This document shows positions 33,745 to 42,011 of a stretch of DNA of 45,589 nucleotides, one piece after another. How positions within the stretch are numbered: the stretch's first letter is position 1; each line of letters begins with the position of its first letter. The position numbers and the translations under genes are program-made. The notes beneath the pieces were generated by a model. That model did not search any database. It was given only the letters and a program-made list of their open reading frames with translations, and was not told the origin of the DNA. Source of the stretch: Planococcus koreensis (lineage in GTDB: Bacteria; Bacillota; Bacilli; Bacillales_A; Planococcaceae); the NCBI RefSeq assembly GCF_004761975.1, contig NZ_RQII01000049.1:1-45589 (forward strand), written 5' to 3'.

Positions 33745-33870
33745 TTAACCGGCGTTAAAACTTTTTTAACAGGCGTTACATCCGATTTAACAGGTACTGC
33801 TTGAAAATTAACAGGTGTTAGCCGGCAGTTAACATGAATTGTTCGGAATTTAACCGGCATTAGCAATAAA
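33745..33870 (-). repeat. 21-bp-period array of TTAAC units (family B, copy 2, inverted)
   Basis: Plus-strand units start at 33745, 33766, 33787, 33808, 33829 and 33850, exactly 21 bp apart, with consensus TTAACAGGCGTTA plus 8 variable bases; the ends TTAAC...GTTAA form a loose palindrome. The fifth unit contains GTTAACATGA, the exact reverse complement of the core of the array at 30153-30272, so the two arrays face each other across the phosphatase/HATPase operon. Confidence 0.85.
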
Positions 33871-33883
33871 ACTCTTTTTGCCC

Positions 33884-33930
33884 ACAAAAAAACAAGGAAG
33901 GCTCGTTGTAAGACCGAGAACTTCCTTGCT
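33884..33930 (-). terminator. Terminator of the sigma/anti-sigma operon
   Basis: Minus-strand stem CAAGGAAG / CTTCCTTG with an inner CTCG / CGAG, followed by seven or more T. Confidence 0.82.
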
Positions 33931-33940
33931 CTTCATCTGC

Positions 33941-34717
33941 CTATAGACCAGCGCTGAGCACGATTTCACCTTCCGGCAATTCGTTGCCCGCTTCTGGTTC
34001 AAGCGTGATCGCGATTGTATCCCATTCTTCTGTATTCTGTTCAAGTTGGTAAAACGCTGCGCCTTGGCCTCCTGCATCCGCTTCGAATGCACCTGCCGGT
34101 ATCGGCTGCCCGTCTTTCAATAGCCAAATCTGGTAGACTTCACTGCCAGACAACGCCTGCAGCCCTTCGCCCTGAACAACTACTTCGAGCGAATCGCCTT
34201 CGCGGACAAGCGCTGCTTTTGCAGTGCCGCCGAAGCTTTCGCTTGCTTGCAAGTCAATCGACTGGAACGCCGCTTCTGTTTGCGCGCCGCCGTCGCCGTC
34301 ATCGTCCGACAATTGCATTAACGCATAGGCGTTGCCGAGCAATGACACTAGCAGCACCGCGGCGATCATTGGACGCCACCAAATCCGTTCTTTCGGCGGC
34401 TTCACCATTGGCACTACTTTCGGTGCCGGCTTTGCTGCCGGCTGTGCGGCTTCTATGGATGGTTCTTGAGCTTTGATGGTTTCCTCTTTGACCGGTTCCT
34501 GTTGATGGCTTTCGTCAAAGACATTTGCCAGGATGCGGGCTTTCATGCCTGCCGGCGGTTCTGCCGCTTCAGCCAGGTAAGGGAGTTCGCCTACTGCTTC
34601 GACAAGTTCGCGGCAGTCTTCGCAGCTGTTCAAATGCAGTTGGAATTCACGCATTTCTTCTTCTGTAAATGTACCGTTCAAATAATCGATGACGTGGTCA
34701 CAATTCATCTTAGTCAT
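33941..34717 (-). CDS. Zinc-binding-type anti-sigma factor (RskA-like)
   Basis: 258 aa. The N-terminal cytoplasmic domain carries the anti-sigma zinc motif HLNSCEDC (H-x3-C-x2-C); a Pro/Ala/Lys-rich linker leads to one TM segment (MIAAVLLVSLLGNAYAL) and an extracytoplasmic RskA-type C-terminal domain ending with EGEIVLSAGL. It should hold the upstream-encoded ECF sigma factor inactive until an envelope signal arrives. The ATG at 34717 overlaps the last 8 bp of the sigma gene, which indicates translational coupling. Confidence 0.9.
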   Translation of the reverse strand: MTKMNCDHVIDYLNGTFTEEEMREFQLHLNSCEDCRELVEAVGELPYLAEAAEPPAGMKARILANVFDESHQQEPVKEETIKAQEPSIEAAQPAAKPAPKVVPMVKPPKERIWWRPMIAAVLLVSLLGNAYALMQLSDDDGDGGAQTEAAFQSIDLQASESFGGTAKAALVREGDSLEVVVQGEGLQALSGSEVYQIWLLKDGQPIPAGAFEADAGGQGAAFYQLEQNTEEWDTIAITLEPEAGNELPEGEIVLSAGL

Positions 34718-35276
34718 CAATGGCTCCCCCTTCCTGCACACCGTGCAATGATTTTTTCAATTTGCCGAGCGCCAGCCGGATCCTGCTTTTCACTGTACCC
34801 AGCGGCAAATCGCAGATTTCCGCAATTGCCTCATGGGTATGCCCCTTAAAGTAAAAGAGCTGGATCATTTTCTGCTGTTCCGCAGACAAGCGCTCTACTG
34901 CGGTTTGAATCTGGTCTTTTTGTTCCTGCCATTCGGCCTTTTGTTCCACCGAAGAGTCTCCGTCCGCCATATCGTTGATTTCATCGAGCGGCACTGTCGG
35001 TTTTTTGCGTTTTCGTATCAAATCAATCGCGGAATTCCGCGACATTGTAAACAGCCAAGAAGTGAACTTGCCTTTGCTTTCATCGTATTCCCCAGTACCC
35101 CGCCAAATTTTGATGAAGACTTCCTGCATGGCTTCTTCCGCCAGTGCACGATCTTCCGTCATCTTCAGCAAAAATGAGAAAAGGATTTTTTCGTAGCGAT
35201 CATACAATTGTTCGAGTGCGTCTTTGTCCTTGTCCTGAATCAGCCGGTAAAGCATAAAGTCTGAGCTATTCTCCAT
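34710..35276 (-). CDS. ECF-type RNA polymerase sigma factor
   Basis: 188 aa with region 2 (ALEQLYDRYEKILFSFLLKM ... FTSWLFTMSRNSAIDLIRKRK) and region 4 (AVERLSAEQQKMIQLFYFKG, HEAIAEICDLPLGTVKSRI). This is the SigK/RpoE-like group typically paired with RskA anti-sigma factors. AAAGGGG precedes the ATG. The 300-bp gap to the divergent surface-protein gene contains two symmetric promoter-like elements, one facing this gene, which suggests autoregulation. Confidence 0.93.
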   Translation of the reverse strand: MENSSDFMLYRLIQDKDKDALEQLYDRYEKILFSFLLKMTEDRALAEEAMQEVFIKIWRGTGEYDESKGKFTSWLFTMSRNSAIDLIRKRKKPTVPLDEINDMADGDSSVEQKAEWQEQKDQIQTAVERLSAEQQKMIQLFYFKGHTHEAIAEICDLPLGTVKSRIRLALGKLKKSLHGVQEGGAIDD

Positions 35277-35400
35277 CCATGTACCCCTTTTTTCATATTT
35301 CGTCCTTTAAGCATACTACAATGCTTGCTGCAGATGCATTGCCTAACTCAAAAAACTGCAATTTGGGGAGAAGAAGTTTTTGTTCGAATTCTATAAACCA

Positions 35401-35433
35401 AACGTGAAAACACACGGTTTAGATCACTTTTTC
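35401..35433 (-). promoter_or_regulatory. Candidate ECF promoter facing the sigma factor gene
   Basis: Minus strand: 14-bp element GAAAAAGTGATCTA (35420-35433) containing GTGATC (35422-35427), then 17 bp, then CGTT (35401-35404). Identical in -35 sequence and spacing to the element facing the other way at 35508-35540. Confidence 0.65.
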
Positions 35434-35436
35434 CCC

Positions 35437-35464
35437 TTGAAAATATTGCTTCCTTATATATAGA
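35437..35464 (+). promoter_or_regulatory. Possible sigma-A promoter of the surface-protein gene
   Basis: TTGAAA (35437-35442) and TATAGA (about 35459-35464) with a 16-bp spacer; would provide basal expression in addition to the ECF element downstream. Confidence 0.4.
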
Positions 35465-35507
35465 TTCACATCTTTCACGTTTTCTAATCTTTTTTTATTT
35501 TCCAGCC

Positions 35508-35540
35508 GAAAAAGTGATCTATTTCTTTAGCAATTGCGTT
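35508..35540 (+). promoter_or_regulatory. Candidate ECF promoter facing the surface-protein gene
   Basis: Plus strand: GAAAAAGTGATCTA (35508-35521) with GTGATC at 35514-35519, a 17-bp gap and CGTT (35537-35540). The predicted start site leaves about 30 nt before the ATG at 35577, with AAAGGAG as ribosome site. Confidence 0.65.
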
Positions 35541-35576
35541 AGGTCGATATGACAATCAAACAAAAGGAGTGTTTTT

Positions 35577-36908
35577 ATGAAATGGAGAAAAGTATTGGCC
35601 CCGGTCCTTGGTGCAGCATTATTGATCCCAGGAATGGGAACGGCATTCGCAGATGAAATGCCGAAAACGGATACGACAGGCGTTGAACTGCGGGCAACAT
35701 TGGATTCGTTATTGTCTGAGCATTATGCGCTGGCAGTTGATTCGATGATGAAAACCTATGACGGCGACAAAGGCGCAGAAGCAGCAGCCGCTGCATTAGC
35801 TGAAAATGCCGCTGACATGGAGCCGGTGATTGCTTCTGTCTACGGTGAAGAAGGCGGCGCGGCTTTCGAAGAAATTTTCGCGGAGCACAACATGGGCACC
35901 ACTGAATACGCCCAAGCGATCAAAGATGGCGACGAAGCGATGGAAGAGGAAGCATTAGAGCAGATCCAATCGTTCGTTGACGACATGGGTGCGTTCCTGG
36001 CCACAGCAACTGAAGGCAATTTGCCTGAAGAAGGCGCAGTAGACGCACTTCGCCAGCATGAAGATTTCGTCCAAAACACATTCGACCTTTATGTAGCCGG
36101 GGATTACGTGGAGTCTTACACAACGTACCTTGAAGGCTTCAAACAGATTTTTGGCGCAGGCAGTGCCATCAGCGGGGCGATCTCCACGCAGTTCCCTGAT
36201 CAATTCTCCGACCCGAACACAGCGGCAGGCGACTTCCGTTCAACCGTCAACCGCATTGCAGCTGAACATTTCGCTTTGGCACAATTGAGCCTGACAAAAG
36301 GCTTTAACGGTTCCGCAGATTTCGATTTCGCGGATTGGGCCCAAGACCAGAACACCGAAGAATTCCGTGCAGCCATCGCTTCCCTTTACGGTGAAGAAGC
36401 TGCCACCCAATTTGCACAAATCTGGAACAACGAACACATTTCCGCACAAGGTGCATTGTCAGGTGCGGCAGCATCACAAGACCAAGCAGGCATTGACGAA
36501 GCAAAAGAAGCGTTGACTGGCACATTTGCCACTGACTTGGGTACGTTCCTTAGTACAGCAACCGAAGACCGCATGCCGCTTGATGAAACAATCGCCGGTG
36601 TAGCAGCTCATGAAGAATCCGTCATTGGCACATTTGAGCAATACGTAGCTGGTGATTATGAAGCTTCATACAACACATACCGTGAAGGTTATGCGATCAT
36701 GTTTGATATCGGCAAAGGATTGAGCGGCGCAGTTGTCGATCAATTCCCTGAAGAATTCCAAAACACAGCACCCGAAAAAATGCCGAAAACAGGCTTTGGC
36801 GGCACAGCAACCGAATCCAACTCAATGATGCTGTGGGTCGCTTCAAGTATGCTGCTGCTCGTTGCAGCTGGAACTATCACGTATCGTCAAAGAACGAAAC
36901 AGCAATAA
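35577..36908 (+). CDS. Sortase-anchored surface protein with two ~170-aa helical repeats and MPKTG signal
   Basis: 443 aa. Signal peptide 1-25 (MKWRKVLAPVLGAALLIPGM..., cleavage after AFA). Two homologous repeats (about 38-205 and 218-385), each with LRATLDSLLSEH(Y/F)ALA, a VxxSxYGEE motif, an acidic helix, TEGxLP/TEDRMP and YVAGDYxxSY. The C-terminus is a sorting signal: MPKTG at 402-406, a hydrophobic stretch and the basic tail RQRTKQQ. The Leu of the usual LPxTG is Met. Mature N-terminus also begins DEMPKTDTTG, nearly a copy of the signal. Ala/Glu-rich, few Lys. Same repeat type as the protein at 44367-45589. Ligand unknown. A sortase gene follows 54 bp downstream; the ECF element precedes. 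Confidence 0.88.
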   Translation: MKWRKVLAPVLGAALLIPGMGTAFADEMPKTDTTGVELRATLDSLLSEHYALAVDSMMKTYDGDKGAEAAAAALAENAADMEPVIASVYGEEGGAAFEEIFAEHNMGTTEYAQAIKDGDEAMEEEALEQIQSFVDDMGAFLATATEGNLPEEGAVDALRQHEDFVQNTFDLYVAGDYVESYTTYLEGFKQIFGAGSAISGAISTQFPDQFSDPNTAAGDFRSTVNRIAAEHFALAQLSLTKGFNGSADFDFADWAQDQNTEEFRAAIASLYGEEAATQFAQIWNNEHISAQGALSGAAASQDQAGIDEAKEALTGTFATDLGTFLSTATEDRMPLDETIAGVAAHEESVIGTFEQYVAGDYEASYNTYREGYAIMFDIGKGLSGAVVDQFPEEFQNTAPEKMPKTGFGGTATESNSMMLWVASSMLLLVAAGTITYRQRTKQQ

Positions 36909-36962
36909 ACTCTTGAGGGAGCCACGCGTTCCCTCTATTCCTATGGAAAGGGAGGATGGACT

Positions 36963-37916
36963 ATGAAGACCTATGCTCCAATGGGCATCGCATTGCTTCT
37001 CTCTGCGATCCTGTTCTTTATCATGAAACCGTACGAAGATAACTCAAAGCCCGTCACTGAAGCTGAACCTCCGTCCGAGCTTGCGGCGGAGACCAAAACC
37101 GTATCGGCAGAAAAGACGGATAAAATCGCAGAGTTTCCCATCCTTCCTGCCCAACGCGAGAAGCTGGAAGCCTTGCAGCGTGAGCGCCAAGAAAGCATCC
37201 GCGGCATGGAACCTGCACGAATTGAAATTCCGTCCATCGGCGTCGACACAGCGATCGAACCAACCGGCATCCTGGAAAACGGCGAGATGGGCGTTCCTGA
37301 AGACGTCGATCAGGTCGGATGGTTCGAGCCCGGCTACAAGACCGGTGCCAAAGGCCATTCCGTTCTTGCCGGACATGTCGACAGCTTGACCGGCCCTGCC
37401 GTCTTCTACGAATTGCAGAATGTGAAAATCGGTGAACAAGTGACAGTGACAGACAAAGATGGCCGTAAAATGGTTTTCGAAATCAAAGAAAAAGTCAGCT
37501 ACGAAACCGATGAAGCGCCGATTGAAGAAATATTCGGCCCTTCAGACAAGCGCATGATCAACTTGATCACGTGTACCGGCGACTTTAACCGGTCGATCGG
37601 CTCGCACGAAGAGCGCCTTGTCGTTTCCGCTGAACTTGTTTCCGATTCGGCTGTCATTCAGAAAGCGCCTGAAGCGCCGACAAACGTCGAAGCGACTTCA
37701 TTCAACCTGTCTTGGCACGCAGTGCGCGATGACGCCATTATCGGCTACCGCGTCTACGAGGAAGACATCGAAACAGGCGAAAGCAAAAAGATCGCCACGG
37801 TATCATTGTTCGACCGCAAGAATATCGAGATTGAACAGGATCCCAACAAGCGCTATTTTGTTACAGCGGTTGATGTGGACTTGAACGAGTCCGAGAAAAC
37901 AGAAGCACAGCAATAA
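36963..37916 (+). CDS. Class F-like sortase with C-terminal fibronectin type III domain
   Basis: 317 aa. N-terminal membrane anchor (GIALLLSAILFFIM), linker, sortase domain (about 84-225) with catalytic His138 (LAGHVDS), Cys204 (LITCTGDF) and Arg218 (EERLVV). The TCTGDF form fits class F-type sortases rather than SrtA. Residues 236-312 look like one FN3 domain (PEAPTNVEATSFNLSWHAV ... GYRVYEED ... RYFVTAVD). A sortase carrying an FN3 tail is unusual. It very likely anchors the MPKTG protein encoded just upstream and the second one at 44367-45589. GGGAGG ends 7 nt before the ATG. Confidence 0.88.
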   Translation: MKTYAPMGIALLLSAILFFIMKPYEDNSKPVTEAEPPSELAAETKTVSAEKTDKIAEFPILPAQREKLEALQRERQESIRGMEPARIEIPSIGVDTAIEPTGILENGEMGVPEDVDQVGWFEPGYKTGAKGHSVLAGHVDSLTGPAVFYELQNVKIGEQVTVTDKDGRKMVFEIKEKVSYETDEAPIEEIFGPSDKRMINLITCTGDFNRSIGSHEERLVVSAELVSDSAVIQKAPEAPTNVEATSFNLSWHAVRDDAIIGYRVYEEDIETGESKKIATVSLFDRKNIEIEQDPNKRYFVTAVDVDLNESEKTEAQQ

Positions 37917-37935
37917 ACAAGAAACTGCATAAACG

Positions 37936-37975
37936 AAGGGCAGCTGAGAAATTCTTGGCTGCCCTTATATTTTTG
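37936..37975 (+). terminator. Terminator of the surface-protein/sortase operon
   Basis: Stem AAGGGCAGC / GCTGCCCTT with a 13-nt loop, followed by ATATTTTTGCTTTTTTG. Confidence 0.8.
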
Positions 37976-37991
37976 CTTTTTTGTGCCTTTC

Positions 37992-39821
37992 TTATTTCTT
38001 CAACCGGTAAGGAACCGTTGTGACGATGACGTTTTTCCGGTAAAGCAAGTTGGTGCGTATCAATAGCCCCGATTGATTGTGCAGAAAATTATGCCACCCT
38101 TTTTTGGGAATGAATTGCGGAATGACGACTGTCACTTGATAATCCGACTCTTTTGCTTTCCAAGTCACTGTATCGATAAATTTCAGCAGGGGCTGGAGAA
38201 TACTTCGATACTGTGAAAACAGGGTGACAAGGCGAATATCTGGATGCCATTTTTCCCATTTTTCTTCAAAATCCTTTTCGTCCTCTCTTTCAAACGGAAC
38301 ATAAACTGCAAAAATCTGGTCTGCACCGAGCGATTTCGCATATACAATCGTTTGTTCCACCACTTGCGTAATTCCAGCCACTGGTATAATAATGACATTG
38401 CCTTTTATCTGAATGGCCGCGCCAGGTACACCGATCTTTAATTGTTCTGCGACATCTGTGTAATGGCGTTTGATCCGGTGGAATATATACATAATGATCG
38501 GAAGAAATATCAACACAGGCCATACTTGTGCAAACTTGGTCAAAAAGAACACCAGAGTAACCAATAAGCTGATCAGTGCCCCGGTGGTGTTGATCACTAA
38601 TTTCACTTGCCAGCCCTTCGGCTTTTCACGCAGCCATTTCACGATCATTCCGGATTGCGATAAAGTAAATGGAATAAAAACACCGACCGCATAAAGCGGT
38701 ATCAATTGTTCTGTATGTCCGCCAAACGCAATGATTAAAAGGATTGAGGATATACCGAGAATTACGATGCCATTTGAATAACCCAACCGATCCCCTCTGA
38801 CTGTAAACATGCGTGGAATAAAGCTATCCGTCGCTAGATTGACTGCCAGCAAAGGAAACGCCGAGTAACCGGTATTCGCAGCGAGAATCAGGATCAACGC
38901 TGTGGTTCCTTGTATAAAAAAGTACATAAAATTGCGTCCGAAAGTTTGCTCGGCGATCTGCGAAACGACGGTCTCTTCCGCTAAAGGCGCAATCCCGTAA
39001 TAATATGCTAAGAAAACGATGCCGGAAAATAGAATAGCCAATAAAATCCCCATGGCAGTAAGGGTTTTTGCTGCATTCAAAGAAGAAGGTTCTTTAAAAT
39101 TTGGAATTGCATTGGAAATAGCTTCCACCCCGGTCAATGCAGAACTACCTGAAGCAAACGCCCGCAAAAGGATGAACAAACTGATTCCAGCCACCGGTGT
39201 ACCGATTTGTGGATGCAATTCAGGTGGGACGGTCCCAGTGATGATATTGTAAAAACCGACCCCCATCAAGATAAACAACGCCAATACAAATAAGTAAACC
39301 GGATAGGCAAGAATCGATGCAGATTCCGTAACTCCCCTTAGATTCAGCAGCGTCAAAAAGACAACGAAAACAATCGCAATAAGCACGTTATAGTCATGCA
39401 AGCTGGGGAACGCAGAAGTTATCGCATCCGTCCCCGCCGTTACGCTTACAGCGACCGTTAAGATATAATCCACGAGAAGAGAGCCCCCAGCAAGCAGCCC
39501 AGGATTAACGCCTAAATTTTGCTTTGAGACAATGTATGCACCGCCGCCATGGGGATAGGCAAAAATAATCTGCCGATACGATAAGATAAGTGCCGTCAGT
39601 AAAAACAAAACACCTAGGGCAATCGGGATTGAATACCAGAATGCAGTAGCACTGACGGTGATCAAAACAATCAAAATCTGTTCCGGCCCATATGCTACCG
39701 AAGATAAAGCATCAGACGACAAGATAGCCAATGCCTTCTTTTTGTTTAATTTTTGCTCACCTAGCACGTTGGATTTTAAGGGCCGTCCTATCAAAAGCTT
39801 CTTGAAAGTAGATAATATCAT
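37992..39821 (-). CDS. kimA: KimA-type high-affinity potassium importer
   Basis: 609 aa, collinear with B. subtilis KimA (YdaO, 607 aa): same N-terminus (FKKLLIGRPLKSNVLGEQKL, SSDALSSVAYGPEQIL), twelve TM segments of the KUP/APC fold, and a ~150-aa cytosolic C-terminal domain ending RKNVIVTTVPYRLKK. KimA imports K+ with H+ as a dimer and is switched off by cyclic di-AMP. In B. subtilis its mRNA is preceded by the ydaO c-di-AMP riboswitch; I see no such element in the 400 bp upstream here. Ribosome site AAGGGTGAG before ATG 39821. Divergent from the SulP gene. Confidence 0.93.
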   Translation of the reverse strand: MILSTFKKLLIGRPLKSNVLGEQKLNKKKALAILSSDALSSVAYGPEQILIVLITVSATAFWYSIPIALGVLFLLTALILSYRQIIFAYPHGGGAYIVSKQNLGVNPGLLAGGSLLVDYILTVAVSVTAGTDAITSAFPSLHDYNVLIAIVFVVFLTLLNLRGVTESASILAYPVYLFVLALFILMGVGFYNIITGTVPPELHPQIGTPVAGISLFILLRAFASGSSALTGVEAISNAIPNFKEPSSLNAAKTLTAMGILLAILFSGIVFLAYYYGIAPLAEETVVSQIAEQTFGRNFMYFFIQGTTALILILAANTGYSAFPLLAVNLATDSFIPRMFTVRGDRLGYSNGIVILGISSILLIIAFGGHTEQLIPLYAVGVFIPFTLSQSGMIVKWLREKPKGWQVKLVINTTGALISLLVTLVFFLTKFAQVWPVLIFLPIIMYIFHRIKRHYTDVAEQLKIGVPGAAIQIKGNVIIIPVAGITQVVEQTIVYAKSLGADQIFAVYVPFEREDEKDFEEKWEKWHPDIRLVTLFSQYRSILQPLLKFIDTVTWKAKESDYQVTVVIPQFIPKKGWHNFLHNQSGLLIRTNLLYRKNVIVTTVPYRLKK

Positions 39822-40221
39822 TTCTACTCACCCTTCATTCGGGATATTTTACCATCAACTATTCACTATAGATTTTTGACTGTTCATAAAGACCGATGAC
39901 TTTGTTTCGTTTCCATAACTTTGAATACATAGTAGTCCTAATTTTAATTATTTGCAATTTTCAGTAATTATTAATAATTTATCTGAAGTTTTCATGGTAT
40001 TTAAATTAAAGATTTCTTGCTAAGAGGAAATTAAGTCAAGGAACAAAAGGGTTGCGAGAAAATCTCAAAACCTGGAACTCCTGCAGTTTTTGTTTTAAAT
40101 CACCTTTTTTACTTTCTTCTTCAGCCTGCAACTTTGACTTTTATTTTCAGAAGGTATATATTCTTGTTACATAATATTCAAATAATCAGATATACTATAA
40201 AACAAAAGAGAAGGTCTTTGT
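39822..40221. other. 400-bp divergent intergenic region kimA/sulP
   Basis: AT-rich. On the SulP side: TTACAT and TATACT (40191-40196) with about 18 bp between them, overlapping ATTCAAATAATCAGATATAC, whose TCAAATA resembles an ArsR-family half-site. Around 40074-40096 CCTGCAG followed by TTTTTGTTTT looks like the right arm of a decayed terminator. No c-di-AMP riboswitch core is visible on the kimA side. Confidence 0.4.
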
Positions 40222-41994
40222 ATGGAGAAGAAGTCGTTTTTCACTGGAAGATACGCAGACTATTCATTTCAAAGCTTTAAAAAAGACCTTTTATCCGGAT
40301 TAGTGGTGGGAGTCATCGCGATTCCATTAGGGATGGCCTTCGCCATTGCTTCGGGAGTCAATCCGGAATACGGCATCTACACGACACTCATTGCCGGTAT
40401 TCTCATTTCGGTATTCGGCGGATCCAAATTTCAAATTGGCGGCCCGACCGGAGCCTTTATCCCCATCTTATTTTCCATTGTCCTCACATACGGCTATGAA
40501 AGTTTATTGCTCGCTGGATTTTTAGCCGGCATTCTTTTGTTTCTTATGGGTATTTTCAAACTGGGTTCATTGATCAAATATATACCACGCCCCGTCACAA
40601 TCGGCTTCACCTCTGGAATCGCAGTGATTATTTTTGTCGGCCAAATTGCGAATTTCCTAGGGTTGAGCGGCATAGAAAAGCATGAATCTTTTCTATTGAA
40701 TGTAAAAGAAATCGCGCTTCACATAGAAACCGTTAATTTTTACAGCGTGTTAACCGCTGTCATCTGCCTGATTGCGATCTTACTGACACCAAAGCTTGTT
40801 CCGAAAGTGCCTGGCCCGTTAATCGGCTTATTGGTTTCAACTATCGCAGCAACTGTTTTTTTCCCGGCTGAAGTGGCGACAATCGGTTCGGCCTTTGGGG
40901 AAATTCCAAACACCCTCCCGGAATTCCGTTTTCCCGAAATCACTTTAGAACGCATCGGGCTGCTGATCGGCCCTGCTTTTGTCATTGCCATGCTCGGCGG
41001 AATTGAATCGCTCTTATCTGCGGTTGTGGCTGACGGCATGACCAACAGCAAGCATAACAGCAATAGAGAACTGATCGGCCAAGGCATTGCCAATATGGTT
41101 ACACCGTTATTCGGCGGAATTCCGGCTACCGGTGCAATTGCCCGGACAGCCACGAATATTAAAAACGGAGCAGTGTCCCCCTTTTCCGGCATGATCCATG
41201 GAGTTGTCGTTTTCTTGGTGCTGCTCCTTTTCGCCCCTTACGCTTCGGCGATCCCTTTGGCCAGCATGGCACCGGTATTGATGGTCGTCGCCTGGAATAT
41301 GAGTGAAAGGCATGTATTCATCAATCTCTTAAAAACGAAAACAGCGGATTCCCTGGTTCTCGTTGCGACGTTTTTATTGACCGTCTTTGTGAGCCTGACG
41401 GTTGCGGTAGAAGTCGGATTATTGTTCGCAGTCATTTTGTTCACCAAACAAATGAGCGAGCTGCTCGTCACAGCGAAAGCCTTGCCGGATCCAAACCATA
41501 AAGACGAAAAAGTAGGAACCCATATGGTTACCGACATCCACGACTGCCCGCAAATAAGCATCTATAATGTGGAAGGGCCATTATTCTTTGGTTCTGCCCA
41601 AGCCTTTGAGCAAACGATCATGAAGACAATCCATTACAAACCGAAAGTGCTTTTATTGAGAATGGGGAAAGTCCCTTTTATGGATACAACGGGTGAAGCG
41701 TATTTGTCCAGCATCATCAAAGATTTTTCAAAACACGGGATGGTCTTAATTTCCGGCATGAAACCGCATCCGATAAATGTTATGAAAAAAACAGGGCTGT
41801 ATGACTATACTGGAGAAGACCATTTCTTTGAGCATACGGGAGAAGCGATCAACTTCGCTTTAGAACAGCTCGATAAAAATAAATGCCTGGGGTGCCAGCA
41901 TTTTGCCTTCAAGGAATGTAGGGCGCTTTCGGCTGGAATCGAAATCGATACAGCGAAATCAGGTAAAAACGAAAAAATCCTGGAGCAGTTTTAG
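40222..41994 (+). CDS. SulP-family anion transporter with C-terminal STAS domain
   Basis: 590 aa. Membrane domain of about 14 helices (residues 20-420) with the SulP motifs GLVVGVIAIPLGMAFAIASG and GGPTGAFIPI; STAS domain about 445-555 (PLFFGSAQAFEQ ... VPFMDTTGEAYLSSI). A short Cys-rich tail CLGCQHFAFKEC follows, with an extra spacing typical of metal or redox control. SulP proteins carry sulfate, bicarbonate or other anions. GAAGG precedes the ATG. The following ArsR gene is 17 bp downstream and probably regulates this unit. Confidence 0.9.
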   Translation: MEKKSFFTGRYADYSFQSFKKDLLSGLVVGVIAIPLGMAFAIASGVNPEYGIYTTLIAGILISVFGGSKFQIGGPTGAFIPILFSIVLTYGYESLLLAGFLAGILLFLMGIFKLGSLIKYIPRPVTIGFTSGIAVIIFVGQIANFLGLSGIEKHESFLLNVKEIALHIETVNFYSVLTAVICLIAILLTPKLVPKVPGPLIGLLVSTIAATVFFPAEVATIGSAFGEIPNTLPEFRFPEITLERIGLLIGPAFVIAMLGGIESLLSAVVADGMTNSKHNSNRELIGQGIANMVTPLFGGIPATGAIARTATNIKNGAVSPFSGMIHGVVVFLVLLLFAPYASAIPLASMAPVLMVVAWNMSERHVFINLLKTKTADSLVLVATFLLTVFVSLTVAVEVGLLFAVILFTKQMSELLVTAKALPDPNHKDEKVGTHMVTDIHDCPQISIYNVEGPLFFGSAQAFEQTIMKTIHYKPKVLLLRMGKVPFMDTTGEAYLSSIIKDFSKHGMVLISGMKPHPINVMKKTGLYDYTGEDHFFEHTGEAINFALEQLDKNKCLGCQHFAFKECRALSAGIEIDTAKSGKNEKILEQF

Positions 41995-42011
41995 AAAGGA
42001 AGAAAACTATT

